35,193 bases of DNA from Clostridium sp. CCUG 7971 (GCF_017590215.1 NZ_JAFFPK010000060.1:1-35193), one strand, 5' to 3'. Shown: positions 8,845 through 16,889, numbered from the stretch's first letter. Translations and numbers: made by a program. The notes: a model not told the origin generated them from the letters alone.

Positions 8845-8869
8845 GGTGGTCGTCAGACCACCTTTTTTT
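8845..8869 (+). terminator. Orphan terminator pointing along the plus strand
   Basis: GGTGGTC and GACCACC form a perfect 7-bp GC-rich stem with a GTCA loop, followed by seven T residues on the plus strand. The flanking genes are both on the minus strand. A short T-run on the other side would allow weak action in the opposite direction. Confidence 0.75.
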
Positions 8870-8907
8870 ATTATAAGAAAATTATAATATTATAATTTAT
8901 AATTTTC

Positions 8908-8953
8908 AAAAAATGATAATTAGCATCTCAAATTAATAAGATGCTAATTATCA
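8908..8953 (-). terminator. Terminator of the aminotransferase gene
   Basis: Perfect 15-bp arms (TGATAATTAGCATCT and its complement) surround a 10-base loop, followed on the minus strand by six T residues. Confidence 0.9.
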
Positions 8954-9006
8954 TCTTTAATTACTCTAAATATGTATTTATAAAGTAATTGATTTTATAT
9001 TAACAT

Positions 9007-10209
9007 TTAAGCTTTTGCTTCCTCTTTCATGTATTTCTTTAAAACAATGCCTAATCTTTTTACTCCTTCTACTATTCTTTCATTAGGCATATTAGAGTAA
9101 TTTAATCTAAAGCAGTTTTCTTTTCCTCCATTCGGGAAGAATGATCCTCCTGGCACGTATGCAACGCTATTTTCTACACACTCTTTCATAATTTCTCTAG
9201 AGTCTAAATATTCAGGCAATTGTACCCATGTAAATAGACCGCCTTCTGGATGAGTATACTCTAACCCTTCTGGAAATTCTTCTTTCATCGTATTTAACAT
9301 TAAGTCTCTACGATTTTTATATACAGCTTTTAATTTTTCTACGTGTTTATCTAAATCATATATGTCCATGAATTTACTGACTTCTCTTTGGGATATAGTT
9401 GATGCTTGTAGATCTGCTCCTTGTTTTACAAATACAAATTTGCTTAGGATTTGAGGTGACGCACATGTCCAGCCTATTCTATAACCTGGACAAAATACTT
9501 TTGAGAAACTTCCTAGATAGATTACTAATCCTTTTTTATCCATTGATTTTAAAGACGGTAGGCTTTCACCTTCAAATCTTAATTCTCCATATGGATTGTC
9601 TTCTATTACTGGTATTTCATACTTACTTATTACTTCTATAAACTTTTTACGTCTTTCTAATGGCCATGTTCTTCCTGTAGGGTTTTGAAAGTCTGGTATT
9701 ACATAAATCATTTTTACATTTTCAGTTTTGTCTAGTATTTTTTCTAGTTCTTCCATAATCATACCTTGATTATCGGTTGGAACTTCAATGAATTTAGGGC
9801 AATAAGATTTAAATGCATTTATAGCACCCAAATATGATGGACTTTCACACAAGACTACATCCCCTTCATCTAAAAACACCTTTCCTGCAAAGTCTAATCC
9901 TTGCTGCGATCCATTAGTTATTAATATATCGTCTTTTGTGATATTTGTTTTACTTTTGCTATTCATTCTATCGGCTATATGCTCTCTTAAAGGTGGAAAT
10001 CCTTCTGTCGTTGTATACTGCAACGCTTCCATTCCTGATTCTTCAAGAACTAAAGTTGATATTTTCTTCATTTCCTCAACTGGAAATAATTCTGGAGCTG
10101 GCAGTCCACCAGCGAAAGATATGACTCCTGGTTTCTCCGTAAGTTTTAAAATCTCACGAATTTCTGACCCTTTCAATCCATCCATCCTACTTGCAAATTT
10201 AATAGCCAT
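9007..10209 (-). CDS. PLP-dependent aminotransferase (fold I, LysN/aminoadipate type)
   Basis: This is a cytosolic class I/II aminotransferase of 400 residues. The PLP lysine is K237 in SFSKVFCPGYRIGW, with a phosphate-binding arginine six residues on. Other family marks are FAGGLPAPELFP (33-44), NGSQQGLDF (99-107) and PDFQNPTGRTW (172-182). The last motif and overall layout fit the LysN / 2-aminoadipate / multiple-substrate group, so the true amino donor cannot be named. I start at the ATG at 10209 (MAIKFASRMDG) because AGGGGGTG precedes it; the longer frame to 10242 lies upstream of that site. It stands alone with a strong terminator. Confidence 0.88.
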   Translation of the reverse strand: MAIKFASRMDGLKGSEIREILKLTEKPGVISFAGGLPAPELFPVEEMKKISTLVLEESGMEALQYTTTEGFPPLREHIADRMNSKSKTNITKDDILITNGSQQGLDFAGKVFLDEGDVVLCESPSYLGAINAFKSYCPKFIEVPTDNQGMIMEELEKILDKTENVKMIYVIPDFQNPTGRTWPLERRKKFIEVISKYEIPVIEDNPYGELRFEGESLPSLKSMDKKGLVIYLGSFSKVFCPGYRIGWTCASPQILSKFVFVKQGADLQASTISQREVSKFMDIYDLDKHVEKLKAVYKNRRDLMLNTMKEEFPEGLEYTHPEGGLFTWVQLPEYLDSREIMKECVENSVAYVPGGSFFPNGGKENCFRLNYSNMPNERIVEGVKRLGIVLKKYMKEEAKA

Positions 10210-10246
10210 AATTAAGGCACCCCCTGAAAATGTTATCCTCAATTTA

Positions 10247-10255
10247 ATTATAGCA
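10247..10255 (-). promoter_or_regulatory. Extended -10 promoter of the aminotransferase gene
   Basis: The minus strand has TGCTATAAT, a perfect -10 with the upstream TG, about 38 bases before the start codon. No good -35 is present. No terminator separates this gene from the DUF951 gene, so read-through may add to its expression. Confidence 0.6.
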
Positions 10256-10298
10256 AACTCAATATCATTTCGATACTAACTTTATTCTTTTTTTGACC

Positions 10299-10481
10299 TT
10301 ATTTTATGATTTTTTTTATTCTCTTTTCAAGGGTTTCTCTATCCAGCATAATTAATCTAGAACACTGTATACATCTTATCTTGATATCCATTCCTGTTCT
10401 CGTTATTTCAAATTCTTTACACCCACAAGCATGCTGTTTTTTCATCTCAACAACATTACCAACCTTAAGATCCATTGGCAT
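10299..10481 (-). CDS. yyzM: DUF951 small zinc-ribbon-like protein
   Basis: The 60-residue protein matches the DUF951 family (B. subtilis YyzM): KVGNVVEMKKQHACGCKEF, then a basic stretch ending IRCIQCSRLIMLDRE. Four cysteines, in CGC and CIQC, suggest a metal-binding ribbon. The molecular role is unknown; the gene commonly lies near the chromosome origin in Firmicutes. The ATG at 10481 has AAGGAGTGA upstream, and the gene follows the DUF3343 gene by 16 bases. Confidence 0.88.
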   Translation of the reverse strand: MPMDLKVGNVVEMKKQHACGCKEFEITRTGMDIKIRCIQCSRLIMLDRETLEKRIKKIIK

Positions 10482-10497
10482 AAATATTCACTCCTTT

Positions 10498-10761
10498 TTA
10501 GTCTATTTTTTTAACTTCTTTTTTACCATCTTCTAATCTTTTTATATGGAATATTCCTTTATATTCTATATTATTATCTTTTAATATATTAGATACTTTA
10601 TCTATATCATTATATAAAAATCTTATTGATATACCACAACTAGCAGTTATCTCTCTAGGTGTTGGAAGTGTAGTTGATGTAACTTCATTTTCTGATAATA
10701 TCTTATCTGTTTTTATAGCATGATGCGTTGAGTTAAATGATACTATGTACATTTCGTTCAT
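10498..10761 (-). CDS. DUF3343 putative Se/S carrier-like protein
   Basis: This 87-residue protein carries the DUF3343 signature: YIVSFNSTHHAIKTDKIL, then LPTPREITASCGISIRF. The Cys in the SCG motif is the likely carrier residue. Family members are found with selenium and sulfur transfer genes and are thought to pass a persulfide or selenide. Here yedF lies directly upstream and a cysteine desulfurase 2.5 kb further, which supports that role. The ATG at 10761 has AGAGGT upstream. Confidence 0.85.
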   Translation of the reverse strand: MNEMYIVSFNSTHHAIKTDKILSENEVTSTTLPTPREITASCGISIRFLYNDIDKVSNILKDNNIEYKGIFHIKRLEDGKKEVKKID

Positions 10762-10811
10762 TTTATTACCTCTTTCTTAATTACTTATATTGTCACTTTA
10801 TATTTAAATTA

Positions 10812-10836
10812 AGGCTACATATAACCTATGTAGCCT
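10812..10836 (-). terminator. Hairpin after yedF
   Basis: AGGCTACATA and TATGTAGCCT form a perfect 10-bp stem with a 5-base loop. On the minus strand it is followed by TAATTTAAAT, a poor T-run, so termination may be partial and the DUF3343 gene may be reached by read-through. Confidence 0.65.
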
Positions 10837-10846
10837 AATAAACTAA

Positions 10847-11437
10847 TTATATAGATATAGTTTGTGATGAATTATTCATTATATCCACTATTGTATACAT
10901 ATTTGTAACAGAACCAACTTTTAAATCTTCTTTTAAATTATAGTAATCTAAACATGTTCCGCAAGATAAAACTTCTACTCCTGAAGATTCTAGTATTTTA
11001 AGATTTTCTATAGTACTAGGATTTTGTGCACTTAGTTTTACACCTGAATTAACAAGTATTATGTGTTTTGGGTAAGGTTTAGCTTCTGTTAATGTATATA
11101 TGTACCCCTTTATAAGAACTTCTCCTAGTTCATCATTTCCTTGACCCATTTTATCTGAAGATATAAATATACATTTATCTTCTAATTGTTCCTTTTTAGG
11201 TTCTTCTATTATAACATTTTCTCCCTTTTTTATCTCTATAGTAATTAAATCTTTTTCTTCTTTTAGTATTTTTGTCTCACAGTTTAGCGAGTTTGCTAAT
11301 TTTAGTATATTTTCTTTTGCTATTTTATTATCAATTGTAGTAACAACTATTCCTTGTTCTATTTTATCTAGTTCTTTTTTTGTATTTATAACTGGCTTAG
11401 GACAACCTAATCCTCTTGCATCTACTTCTATAAACAT
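10847..11437 (-). CDS. yedF: Selenium-metabolism protein YedF (TusA + DsrE-like)
   Basis: The 196-residue protein has an N-terminal TusA/SirA-like domain (about 1-70) with the sulfur-carrier motif DARGLGCPKPV, and a C-terminal DsrE-like domain (about 85-196) with a second cysteine pair in LSCGTCLDYY. Two-domain YedF proteins occur with the selenium-utilisation trait and probably carry selenium or sulfur to selenophosphate synthesis or tRNA thiolation. Stickland fermenters of this family make selenoprotein reductases, which fits. The ATG at 11437 has GAGAGGGG upstream. Confidence 0.9.
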   Translation of the reverse strand: MFIEVDARGLGCPKPVINTKKELDKIEQGIVVTTIDNKIAKENILKLANSLNCETKILKEEKDLITIEIKKGENVIIEEPKKEQLEDKCIFISSDKMGQGNDELGEVLIKGYIYTLTEAKPYPKHIILVNSGVKLSAQNPSTIENLKILESSGVEVLSCGTCLDYYNLKEDLKVGSVTNMYTIVDIMNNSSQTISI

Positions 11438-11497
11438 AACTTTACCCCTCTCTTTAAACTTATTTCAATTTATTCTATCATAGATATAATTTTATCT

Positions 11498-11518
11498 GTT
11501 ATAGATTATTTCTATAAC
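11498..11518. promoter_or_regulatory. Inverted repeat upstream of yedF, possible operator
   Basis: GTTATAG and CTATAAC are perfect 7-bp arms around a 7-base spacer. On the minus strand a TAAAAT lies a few bases downstream and could be the yedF -10. A binding protein is not known. Confidence 0.35.
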
Positions 11519-11560
11519 CATATAGATTAACCTAGTCTTTTTATTTTACAAATTTATATA

Positions 11561-11590
11561 AATAAAAAGACTCTTTATTAAAGAGCCTTT
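11561..11590 (-). terminator. Terminator of the rstA-like gene
   Basis: On the minus strand AAAGGCTCTTT pairs with AAAGAGTCTTT (one G-U pair) around an AAT loop and is followed by a T-rich run. It starts on the gene's stop codon. Confidence 0.8.
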
Positions 11591-12882
11591 TATATTATTT
11601 CTAAATTCTTATACATAGATACTCCTTTTTGGTAGTATTCTAATTCTTTTTCTTTTGATATATCAGTATATAATTGTCCTAATTCTATATATAAATCTGC
11701 TAGGATTTTTTCATTACCTAAGTCTGATACTATACTTATACACTTAGATAAATACTCTATAGACATTACATTCTCATTTTGTTTTTTGTACATTTGTGAA
11801 TAGTATTTAAGAACTTTATATTCATTAAATTTATTCTTATATTTTATTGATGATGCTAAAGCTATTTTACAATATTTTTTAGCTAATTCGTATTCATCAT
11901 TATCTATATGAGCTTCTATTATTTTTAATAAACTATTTACAGCATATTCATCTTCGTCATGTTGTTTTATACTATAAACTTTATGTGAATATTCTAGAGA
12001 TTTTTGATTATCTCCCATATTTTTATATATGTCAGATATTAATGAATATACATTAGCCAGGCCAGTTTTATTTTCTTCTTTTTCTAAGATTTCTAGAGCT
12101 CTTTTAAAGTATACTTTTGACTCTTCATGTCTTCCTACGCTTAAAAGATTATTTGCTTTTAAGATAATCATATCTACTTCTTCTTTTAAATTTTTTTGGT
12201 TTTCTATTTCATTTATTTTTTCTATATATTCTAATGATTTTTCTGGGTCATTTAATTTTATATATGAACAAGCCATTTTGCTGTATAAATTTCTGTGTAT
12301 ATTCTTATCTTCTAGTTGAATTTCTTCTAGTACTTCTTCTGCAAAATTAAATTGACTTATAGCACCCTTATAAAATTCTTCTATCATATATACATTTCCT
12401 ATATTTAAATAACAATTAAATATGTTTTCTTTATCATTATTTTTTATAAAGAAATATAATGCTTTTTCAAAATTATTTATTACAAGAGAGTAGTTTTTTC
12501 TTTTTAAGTTTATATTTCCTAATAACAAATTACATTTTCCGTAGTTGTCTGTTAAATTGAATTCTTTACATATGTCTAATATATCATTTATTTGTCTTTC
12601 TGCTTTTTCTAATTCATTACACTTAATATAAACTTCACTTTGAAGTATTAGGTTATCTGTTATTTTTTTAGATTGCATTTCTTTGGTTTCTATAAGATAA
12701 TCTACACTAACTCCTAATCTTTGAGCTAAGTAATCTAGTAGCTCTTGGCTAGTATGTGATTTATCTCTTTCTATATGACTTATTTGAGCTGCTGTAATCC
12801 TATCTCCTGCTAATTCTTTTAAAGTCATATTTTTTTCTTTCCTTAACTTTTTTATCTTCTCTCCTAAACTCAGAATTTCCAT
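11590..12882 (-). CDS. rstA: XRE-TPR (RRNPP-type) regulator, probable RstA orthologue
   Basis: The 430-residue protein has an N-terminal Cro/CI-type helix-turn-helix (about 6-66: LGEKIKKLRKEKNMTLKEL, then AAQISHIERDKS) followed by about eight TPR-like helical repeats to the C terminus. This is the layout of the RRNPP family, cytosolic regulators that respond to small peptides. In C. difficile the protein at the same place (CD3668, RstA) controls sporulation, motility and toxin genes; the name here rests on position and domain layout, not on an alignment. I start at the ATG at 12882 (MEILSLGEKI), with AAGGGGGAG upstream. No small peptide gene is visible next to it. A palindrome overlaps its -10, suggesting autoregulation. 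Confidence 0.7.
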   Translation of the reverse strand: MEILSLGEKIKKLRKEKNMTLKELAGDRITAAQISHIERDKSHTSQELLDYLAQRLGVSVDYLIETKEMQSKKITDNLILQSEVYIKCNELEKAERQINDILDICKEFNLTDNYGKCNLLLGNINLKRKNYSLVINNFEKALYFFIKNNDKENIFNCYLNIGNVYMIEEFYKGAISQFNFAEEVLEEIQLEDKNIHRNLYSKMACSYIKLNDPEKSLEYIEKINEIENQKNLKEEVDMIILKANNLLSVGRHEESKVYFKRALEILEKEENKTGLANVYSLISDIYKNMGDNQKSLEYSHKVYSIKQHDEDEYAVNSLLKIIEAHIDNDEYELAKKYCKIALASSIKYKNKFNEYKVLKYYSQMYKKQNENVMSIEYLSKCISIVSDLGNEKILADLYIELGQLYTDISKEKELEYYQKGVSMYKNLEII

Positions 12883-12907
12883 ATAGCTCCCCCTTGAAAA
12901 CATTTTC

Positions 12908-12924
12908 TTATAATATGATTATAA
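12908..12924 (-). promoter_or_regulatory. Palindrome over the -10 of the rstA-like gene
   Basis: TTATAAT and ATTATAA are perfect 7-bp arms around 3 bases. On the minus strand the first arm contains a perfect TATAAT, about 35 bases before the start codon. The -35 is weak, as expected for a regulated promoter. A bound dimer here would block RNA polymerase. Confidence 0.5.
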
Positions 12925-13015
12925 CTTATATTTATCTTAAAAACACTAACTATTTTTAAAGTTTTACATTATTCGTTTGTTTTCTATAAATTGCTAGTTT
13001 TTTTACTATTTTTTG

Positions 13016-13057
13016 TAAAAAATAAGGCTATAATGGTAAATTATTCCATCATAACCT
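13016..13057 (-). terminator. Terminator of the cysteine desulfurase gene
   Basis: On the minus strand AGGTTATGATGG pairs along its full 12 bases with CCATTATAGCCT (two G-U pairs), with a 9-base loop, followed by TATTTTTT. Confidence 0.85.
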
Positions 13058-13066
13058 CAGGTTTTT

Positions 13067-14212
13067 TTATCGATTATTATTTGATATATTTTGTAGAGCT
13101 TTAACAGCCTTATCTATATCTTCTTTTGTATTGAAGTATCCTAAACTAAACCTAACAGCCCCTTGCTCTAATGTTCCAAGAGTCTCGTGAGCTAGAGGTG
13201 AACAATGTATACCTGACCTTGTGGCTATATCATATTCACTATCTAATAAAAATGTTATTTCTCCAGAATCTATATTATCTATATTTATAGATATAACAGC
13301 AGCTCTTTTTTTACTATCTTTAGGTCCATATATAGTTATATTTGGTACGTTTTCTAACTTATTCAACATATATTGACATAATTCTTCTTCGTGAGATCTG
13401 ATATTCTCTATACCTTCTTCAAATATAAATTTTATACCTTCATTTAATCCTACAATTCCTGGAGTATTATGAGTTCCTGACTCATATTTATCCGGTAATA
13501 ATTCTGGTTGGAATAATTCTTCAGATTTACTTCCTGTTCCACCTTCTTTTAGGATATTAACATTTAATCCATCTCTTATATATAAAATACCTGTTCCTTG
13601 AGGACCTAATAGACACTTATGTCCTGGAGCAGCTATCATGTCCACATTTATTTTAGCTACATTTATATCATATACTCCCGCTGTTTGAGATGCATCTACT
13701 AAGTATAATATATTATTATCTTTAGCAATATCTCCAACTGATTTAATATCTATTATTGTTCCACATACATTTGATGCATGAGTTGTAACTATTAACTTTG
13801 TGTTTGGTTTTATCGCTTTTTTTAAATCTTCTATATTTAAAAATCCATCTTTATCACATTTAACTATAGTATTTTCTACTCCATGCTTTTCTAAAGATTT
13901 TATAGGTCTTATTACAGAATTATGCTCCATACTTGTTGTTACTATATGATCTCCACTTTTTACTACACCTTTAATAGCTAGATTTAAAGAATCCGTAGCA
14001 TTATTAGTAAATACTATACTCATTGGGTTATCTATATTAAACAACTTAGCTATATTTTCTCTTGCATCATATATCTCTCTTGCTGCTTTCATAGCTAATT
14101 TATGGCCTGCTCTTCCTGGATTAGCACAGTAGTTTTTCATACAATCCATTACTGCATTATAAACCCTATCTGGCTTTGGATATGTCGTTGCTGCATTGTC
14201 TAAATAAATCAT
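13067..14212 (-). CDS. Cysteine desulfurase family protein (class V aminotransferase fold)
   Basis: The enzyme takes sulfur (or selenium) from cysteine (or selenocysteine) through a PLP cofactor and a persulfide cysteine. Of 381 residues, K199 in APGHKCLLGPQG is the PLP lysine, H98 lies in MEHNS, and the probable persulfide Cys is about C337 in RSGIHCSPLAHETLGT. That loop matches the short-loop NifS-like subgroup found near selenium genes. I start at the ATG at 14212 (MIYLDNAATTYPKP), with AAAGGA upstream; the longer frame overlaps the parB end. It follows parB by 16 bases, so it may share the parA-parB transcript. Confidence 0.9.
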   Translation of the reverse strand: MIYLDNAATTYPKPDRVYNAVMDCMKNYCANPGRAGHKLAMKAAREIYDARENIAKLFNIDNPMSIVFTNNATDSLNLAIKGVVKSGDHIVTTSMEHNSVIRPIKSLEKHGVENTIVKCDKDGFLNIEDLKKAIKPNTKLIVTTHASNVCGTIIDIKSVGDIAKDNNILYLVDASQTAGVYDINVAKINVDMIAAPGHKCLLGPQGTGILYIRDGLNVNILKEGGTGSKSEELFQPELLPDKYESGTHNTPGIVGLNEGIKFIFEEGIENIRSHEEELCQYMLNKLENVPNITIYGPKDSKKRAAVISINIDNIDSGEITFLLDSEYDIATRSGIHCSPLAHETLGTLEQGAVRFSLGYFNTKEDIDKAVKALQNISNNNR

Positions 14213-14228
14213 ATAAGGTTTCCTTTCT

Positions 14229-15104
14229 CTATGCTTCTTCAAGTAACATAGATACTATATTATTTAAGTCATCGTCATTATAGTATTCTATCTCAATTTT
14301 TCCTTTTTTCTTTCCTTTTGAAATATTTACTTTCGTTCCAAATATATTTCTAAGTCTTTCTTCTACATCTACTATGAATATATCTTTTTCTTTTTCCTTT
14401 TTTATAACTTCTTCAGTGCCACTTTCACATATTTTTTTAGCTAAGTTTTCTGTAACTCTAACTGAAAGTTCTTCTTCCACAACTTTATTAGCTAAACTTA
14501 ATTGTGAATCTAAATCAACAACTCTAAGTAGTGCTTTACCATGACCTGCAGTTAAGTATCCTCTTTCTACCATCTCTGCAACTGGTTCACTAAGATTTAA
14601 TAATCTTAATGTATTAGTTATATGAGGTCTACTTTTTCCTACAGCTTCTGATATTTCTTCTTGAGTTACATTATAGTGTTCTATTAAACCTTTATATGCT
14701 AATGCCTCTTCCATGCAATTTAGGTCTTCTCTTTGTAAGTTTTCTATAAGAGCTATTTCCATTATATCTCTCATTGGTATATCTTTTATTACAGCAGGTA
14801 TATCGTTCTTTTTAGCCATTTTAGATGCTCTATATCTTCTCTCACCTGCAATAATCATATATTTCCCATTATCATCTGGTTTAACAACTATTGGTTGTAA
14901 TACTCCATAATGTTTTATTGAATCAGATAATACTTTTACTTTTTCCTCATCAAATATTTTTCTTGGTTGGCTTTCATTTGGATATACTTTGCTTAATTCA
15001 ATGTTTACAATATCCTTTTGATCTATTTCTTCTTTTGCATCAGGTATTAACGCGCTAAGACCTCTACCTAGTCTATTCGTTCTTTTAGTTGTTTTCTTTT
15101 CCAT
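14229..15104 (-). CDS. spo0J: Chromosome partition protein ParB (Spo0J)
   Basis: ParB is a CTP-dependent clamp that loads at parS sites near the origin, recruits SMC and works with Soj to segregate origins. The 291-residue protein has the N-terminal GRGLSALI motif that touches ParA, the CTP-binding AGERRYRASKMA and ENLQREDLN boxes, and a helix-turn-helix with recognition helix GKSRPHITNTLR, which is the Spo0J (parS) type. The C-terminal dimer domain closes the protein. Its ATG lies 1 base after the parA stop codon, with its ribosome site inside parA. Confidence 0.96.
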   Translation of the reverse strand: MEKKTTKRTNRLGRGLSALIPDAKEEIDQKDIVNIELSKVYPNESQPRKIFDEEKVKVLSDSIKHYGVLQPIVVKPDDNGKYMIIAGERRYRASKMAKKNDIPAVIKDIPMRDIMEIALIENLQREDLNCMEEALAYKGLIEHYNVTQEEISEAVGKSRPHITNTLRLLNLSEPVAEMVERGYLTAGHGKALLRVVDLDSQLSLANKVVEEELSVRVTENLAKKICESGTEEVIKKEKEKDIFIVDVEERLRNIFGTKVNISKGKKKGKIEIEYYNDDDLNNIVSMLLEEA

Positions 15105-15105
15105 A

Positions 15106-15879
15106 TTATATTATGTCCTCCTCTAAATCTATAAATTCTTCTGCTAGTTCCATGTATGCTTCTGTACCTCTACATTTAGAATCATAATAAATTACTGGTT
15201 TGCCATGACTTGGTGCTTCTGCTAATCTTACATTTCTAGGTATAAGCGTTGTATAAACACTTCCCTTAAAATATCTTTTTACTTCTTCTACAACTTGTAT
15301 AGATAGGTTTGCTCTCCCATCAAACATACTAAGCACTACGCCCTGAATATCTAAACTTGGATTTAGTCTAGATTTTACTAACTTTATAGTTTCCATCAGT
15401 TGACTAACTCCTTCTAATGCATAGTACTCACATTGTATCGGTATTAAAACACTATCTACAGCAGTAAGACTATTTATAGTAAGCATACCTAAAGATGGTG
15501 GACAGTCTATAAATATATAATCATATTCTTCTCTTATAGGCTCTAATGCATTTTTTAATATAAATTCTCTATCTTTCATAGTTGTTAATTCTATTTCTGC
15601 GCCTGATAGCTCAGTTGCAGCAGCAACTATATCAACATTATCAAATTCCGTACCTATTATAGCTTCTCTTATATCTAAACTATCTAACATTACTTCATAA
15701 ATAGTATTTTCAACAGAATTTTTATCTACTCCATATCCACTAGTTGTATTTCCTTGTGGATCTAAATCCAACACTAATATTTTTTTCCCCATTTTTCCCA
15801 TACTTGCACTTAAATTTACATTTGTAGTTGTTTTACCAACTCCACCTTTTTGATTAAATACTGCTATAACTTTGATCAT
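15106..15879 (-). CDS. soj: Chromosome partition ATPase ParA (Soj)
   Basis: Soj is a Walker-type ATPase that cycles on nucleoid DNA, is triggered by Spo0J, and in Bacillus also regulates DnaA. The 257-residue protein has the deviant Walker A FNQKGGVGKTTTNVN, the A' box VLDLDPQGN and the Walker B FIDCPPSLG. The short N terminus without an HTH domain marks the chromosomal type. The ATG at 15879 has a G-rich ribosome site. It precedes parB as in other spore formers. Confidence 0.97.
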   Translation of the reverse strand: MIKVIAVFNQKGGVGKTTTNVNLSASMGKMGKKILVLDLDPQGNTTSGYGVDKNSVENTIYEVMLDSLDIREAIIGTEFDNVDIVAAATELSGAEIELTTMKDREFILKNALEPIREEYDYIFIDCPPSLGMLTINSLTAVDSVLIPIQCEYYALEGVSQLMETIKLVKSRLNPSLDIQGVVLSMFDGRANLSIQVVEEVKRYFKGSVYTTLIPRNVRLAEAPSHGKPVIYYDSKCRGTEAYMELAEEFIDLEEDII

Positions 15880-15903
15880 AAGATTTCCCCCCCTGTCTAT
15901 TTT

Positions 15904-15935
15904 AAAAAAAGATTACTGCATGCAGTAACCTTTTT
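15904..15935 (-). terminator. Terminator of noc
   Basis: On the minus strand AAAGGTTACT pairs with AGTAATCTTT around GCATGC and is followed by seven T residues. It overlaps the noc stop codon and separates noc from soj-spo0J. Confidence 0.85.
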
Positions 15936-16719
15936 ACTTTTTAGGAATCTTTACAACAACTTCCATATAATCTCCCTTGTCTATTTCATTATACTTAGCT
16001 TCAATTCCTGTACCTATTATTGCATCAAAGGCTTGTTTCATGGTATTTAAATATATTCTTATAGCCATAGAACCTTTTACATTTTGTTTTTTATCAGCTT
16101 CACTAGGAGCTTCTAGATCTTCTAGGATATCCTTTATCAACTTTTCTGTTTTCTTTACAGTTAGCTCATTTTTTATTACTTTATCTAAAACTTCCTTCAT
16201 TAACTCTTCACTTGGTAACTTAAGTAAAGCTCTAGCATGTCTTTCTGTTAAATTATTTTCCACTAGCTTTATTTTTATCTCACTTGAAAGTCTTAATATT
16301 CTAAGCTTATTAGCTATAGTAGATTGATTTTTACCAAGCTTCTCAGCTAATTGTTGTTGTGTAAAATCATGTTCTCTTATTAAGTTTTCATAACCCATAG
16401 CCTCTTCTATGAAGTTTAAGTCTTCTCTTTGTAAGTTTTCTAATAATGCTAATACTGCAGAAGATTCATCAGACATATTATTTATAATAACTGGAATAGC
16501 TTCAAGTTTTGCTAATTTAGCAGCCCTTAGCCTTCTTTCTCCTGCAATTAATTCATATTTATCATCTTTCATTCTAACTGTTATAGGTTGAAGTATCCCG
16601 TAAACCTTTATAGAATTACTTAGTTCTTCTAATGCCGACTGTGAAAATACCTTTCTTGGTTGATATGGATTTGGAACTATTTGTTCTATTGGTATCTCCA
16701 TAACTCTTTTCTCTTCCAT
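15934..16719 (-). CDS. noc: ParB paralogue, nucleoid occlusion protein Noc
   Basis: Noc binds dispersed sites and keeps FtsZ rings from forming over the nucleoid. The 261-residue protein has the same ParB boxes as Spo0J (AGERRLRAAKLA, ENLQREDLN), but its recognition helix reads GKNQSTIANKLR, the Noc type, instead of GKSRPHI. B. subtilis Noc has an N-terminal amphipathic helix for membrane binding; this protein begins MEEKRVMEIPIEQIVP and shows no such helix. The ATG at 16719 has GAGAGGGA upstream and no longer start is possible with a ribosome site. It is a single gene between rsmG and soj. Confidence 0.88.
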   Translation of the reverse strand: MEEKRVMEIPIEQIVPNPYQPRKVFSQSALEELSNSIKVYGILQPITVRMKDDKYELIAGERRLRAAKLAKLEAIPVIINNMSDESSAVLALLENLQREDLNFIEEAMGYENLIREHDFTQQQLAEKLGKNQSTIANKLRILRLSSEIKIKLVENNLTERHARALLKLPSEELMKEVLDKVIKNELTVKKTEKLIKDILEDLEAPSEADKKQNVKGSMAIRIYLNTMKQAFDAIIGTGIEAKYNEIDKGDYMEVVVKIPKK

Positions 16720-16788
16720 AACATCCCTCTCTCATATAGATATAAATATATTAAAATTTAAGTAGTTCCCTACAAATTAATACGCATT

Positions 16789-16823
16789 TAGATATATGAA
16801 TATAATATTTCTTCATATACCTA
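16789..16823. repeat. Inverted repeat upstream of noc
   Basis: TAGATATATGAA (16789-16800) and TTCATATACCTA (16812-16823) match in 11 of 12 positions as inverted arms around 11 bases. It lies about 70 bases before noc and could be an operator; nothing else supports a function. Confidence 0.35.
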
Positions 16824-16857
16824 TATAATCCTTCTATTTTATTTCTTTTTTGGTAGA

Positions 16858-16889
16858 AAATTAGTTATTTCTCAGGAAATAACTAATTT
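16858..16889 (-). terminator. Terminator of mnmE-mnmG-rsmG
   Basis: Perfect 14-bp arms (AAATTAGTTATTTC and its complement) with a 4-base loop lie 16 bases after the rsmG stop codon. The T-run (AATTTTC) is short. Confidence 0.75.

Noticed and set aside
8841-8870. T-box antiterminator (AGGGTGG-like sequence)
   Set aside because: Only the GGGTGG stretch matches; there is no specifier stem, and no aminoacyl-tRNA or amino-acid gene follows on that strand.
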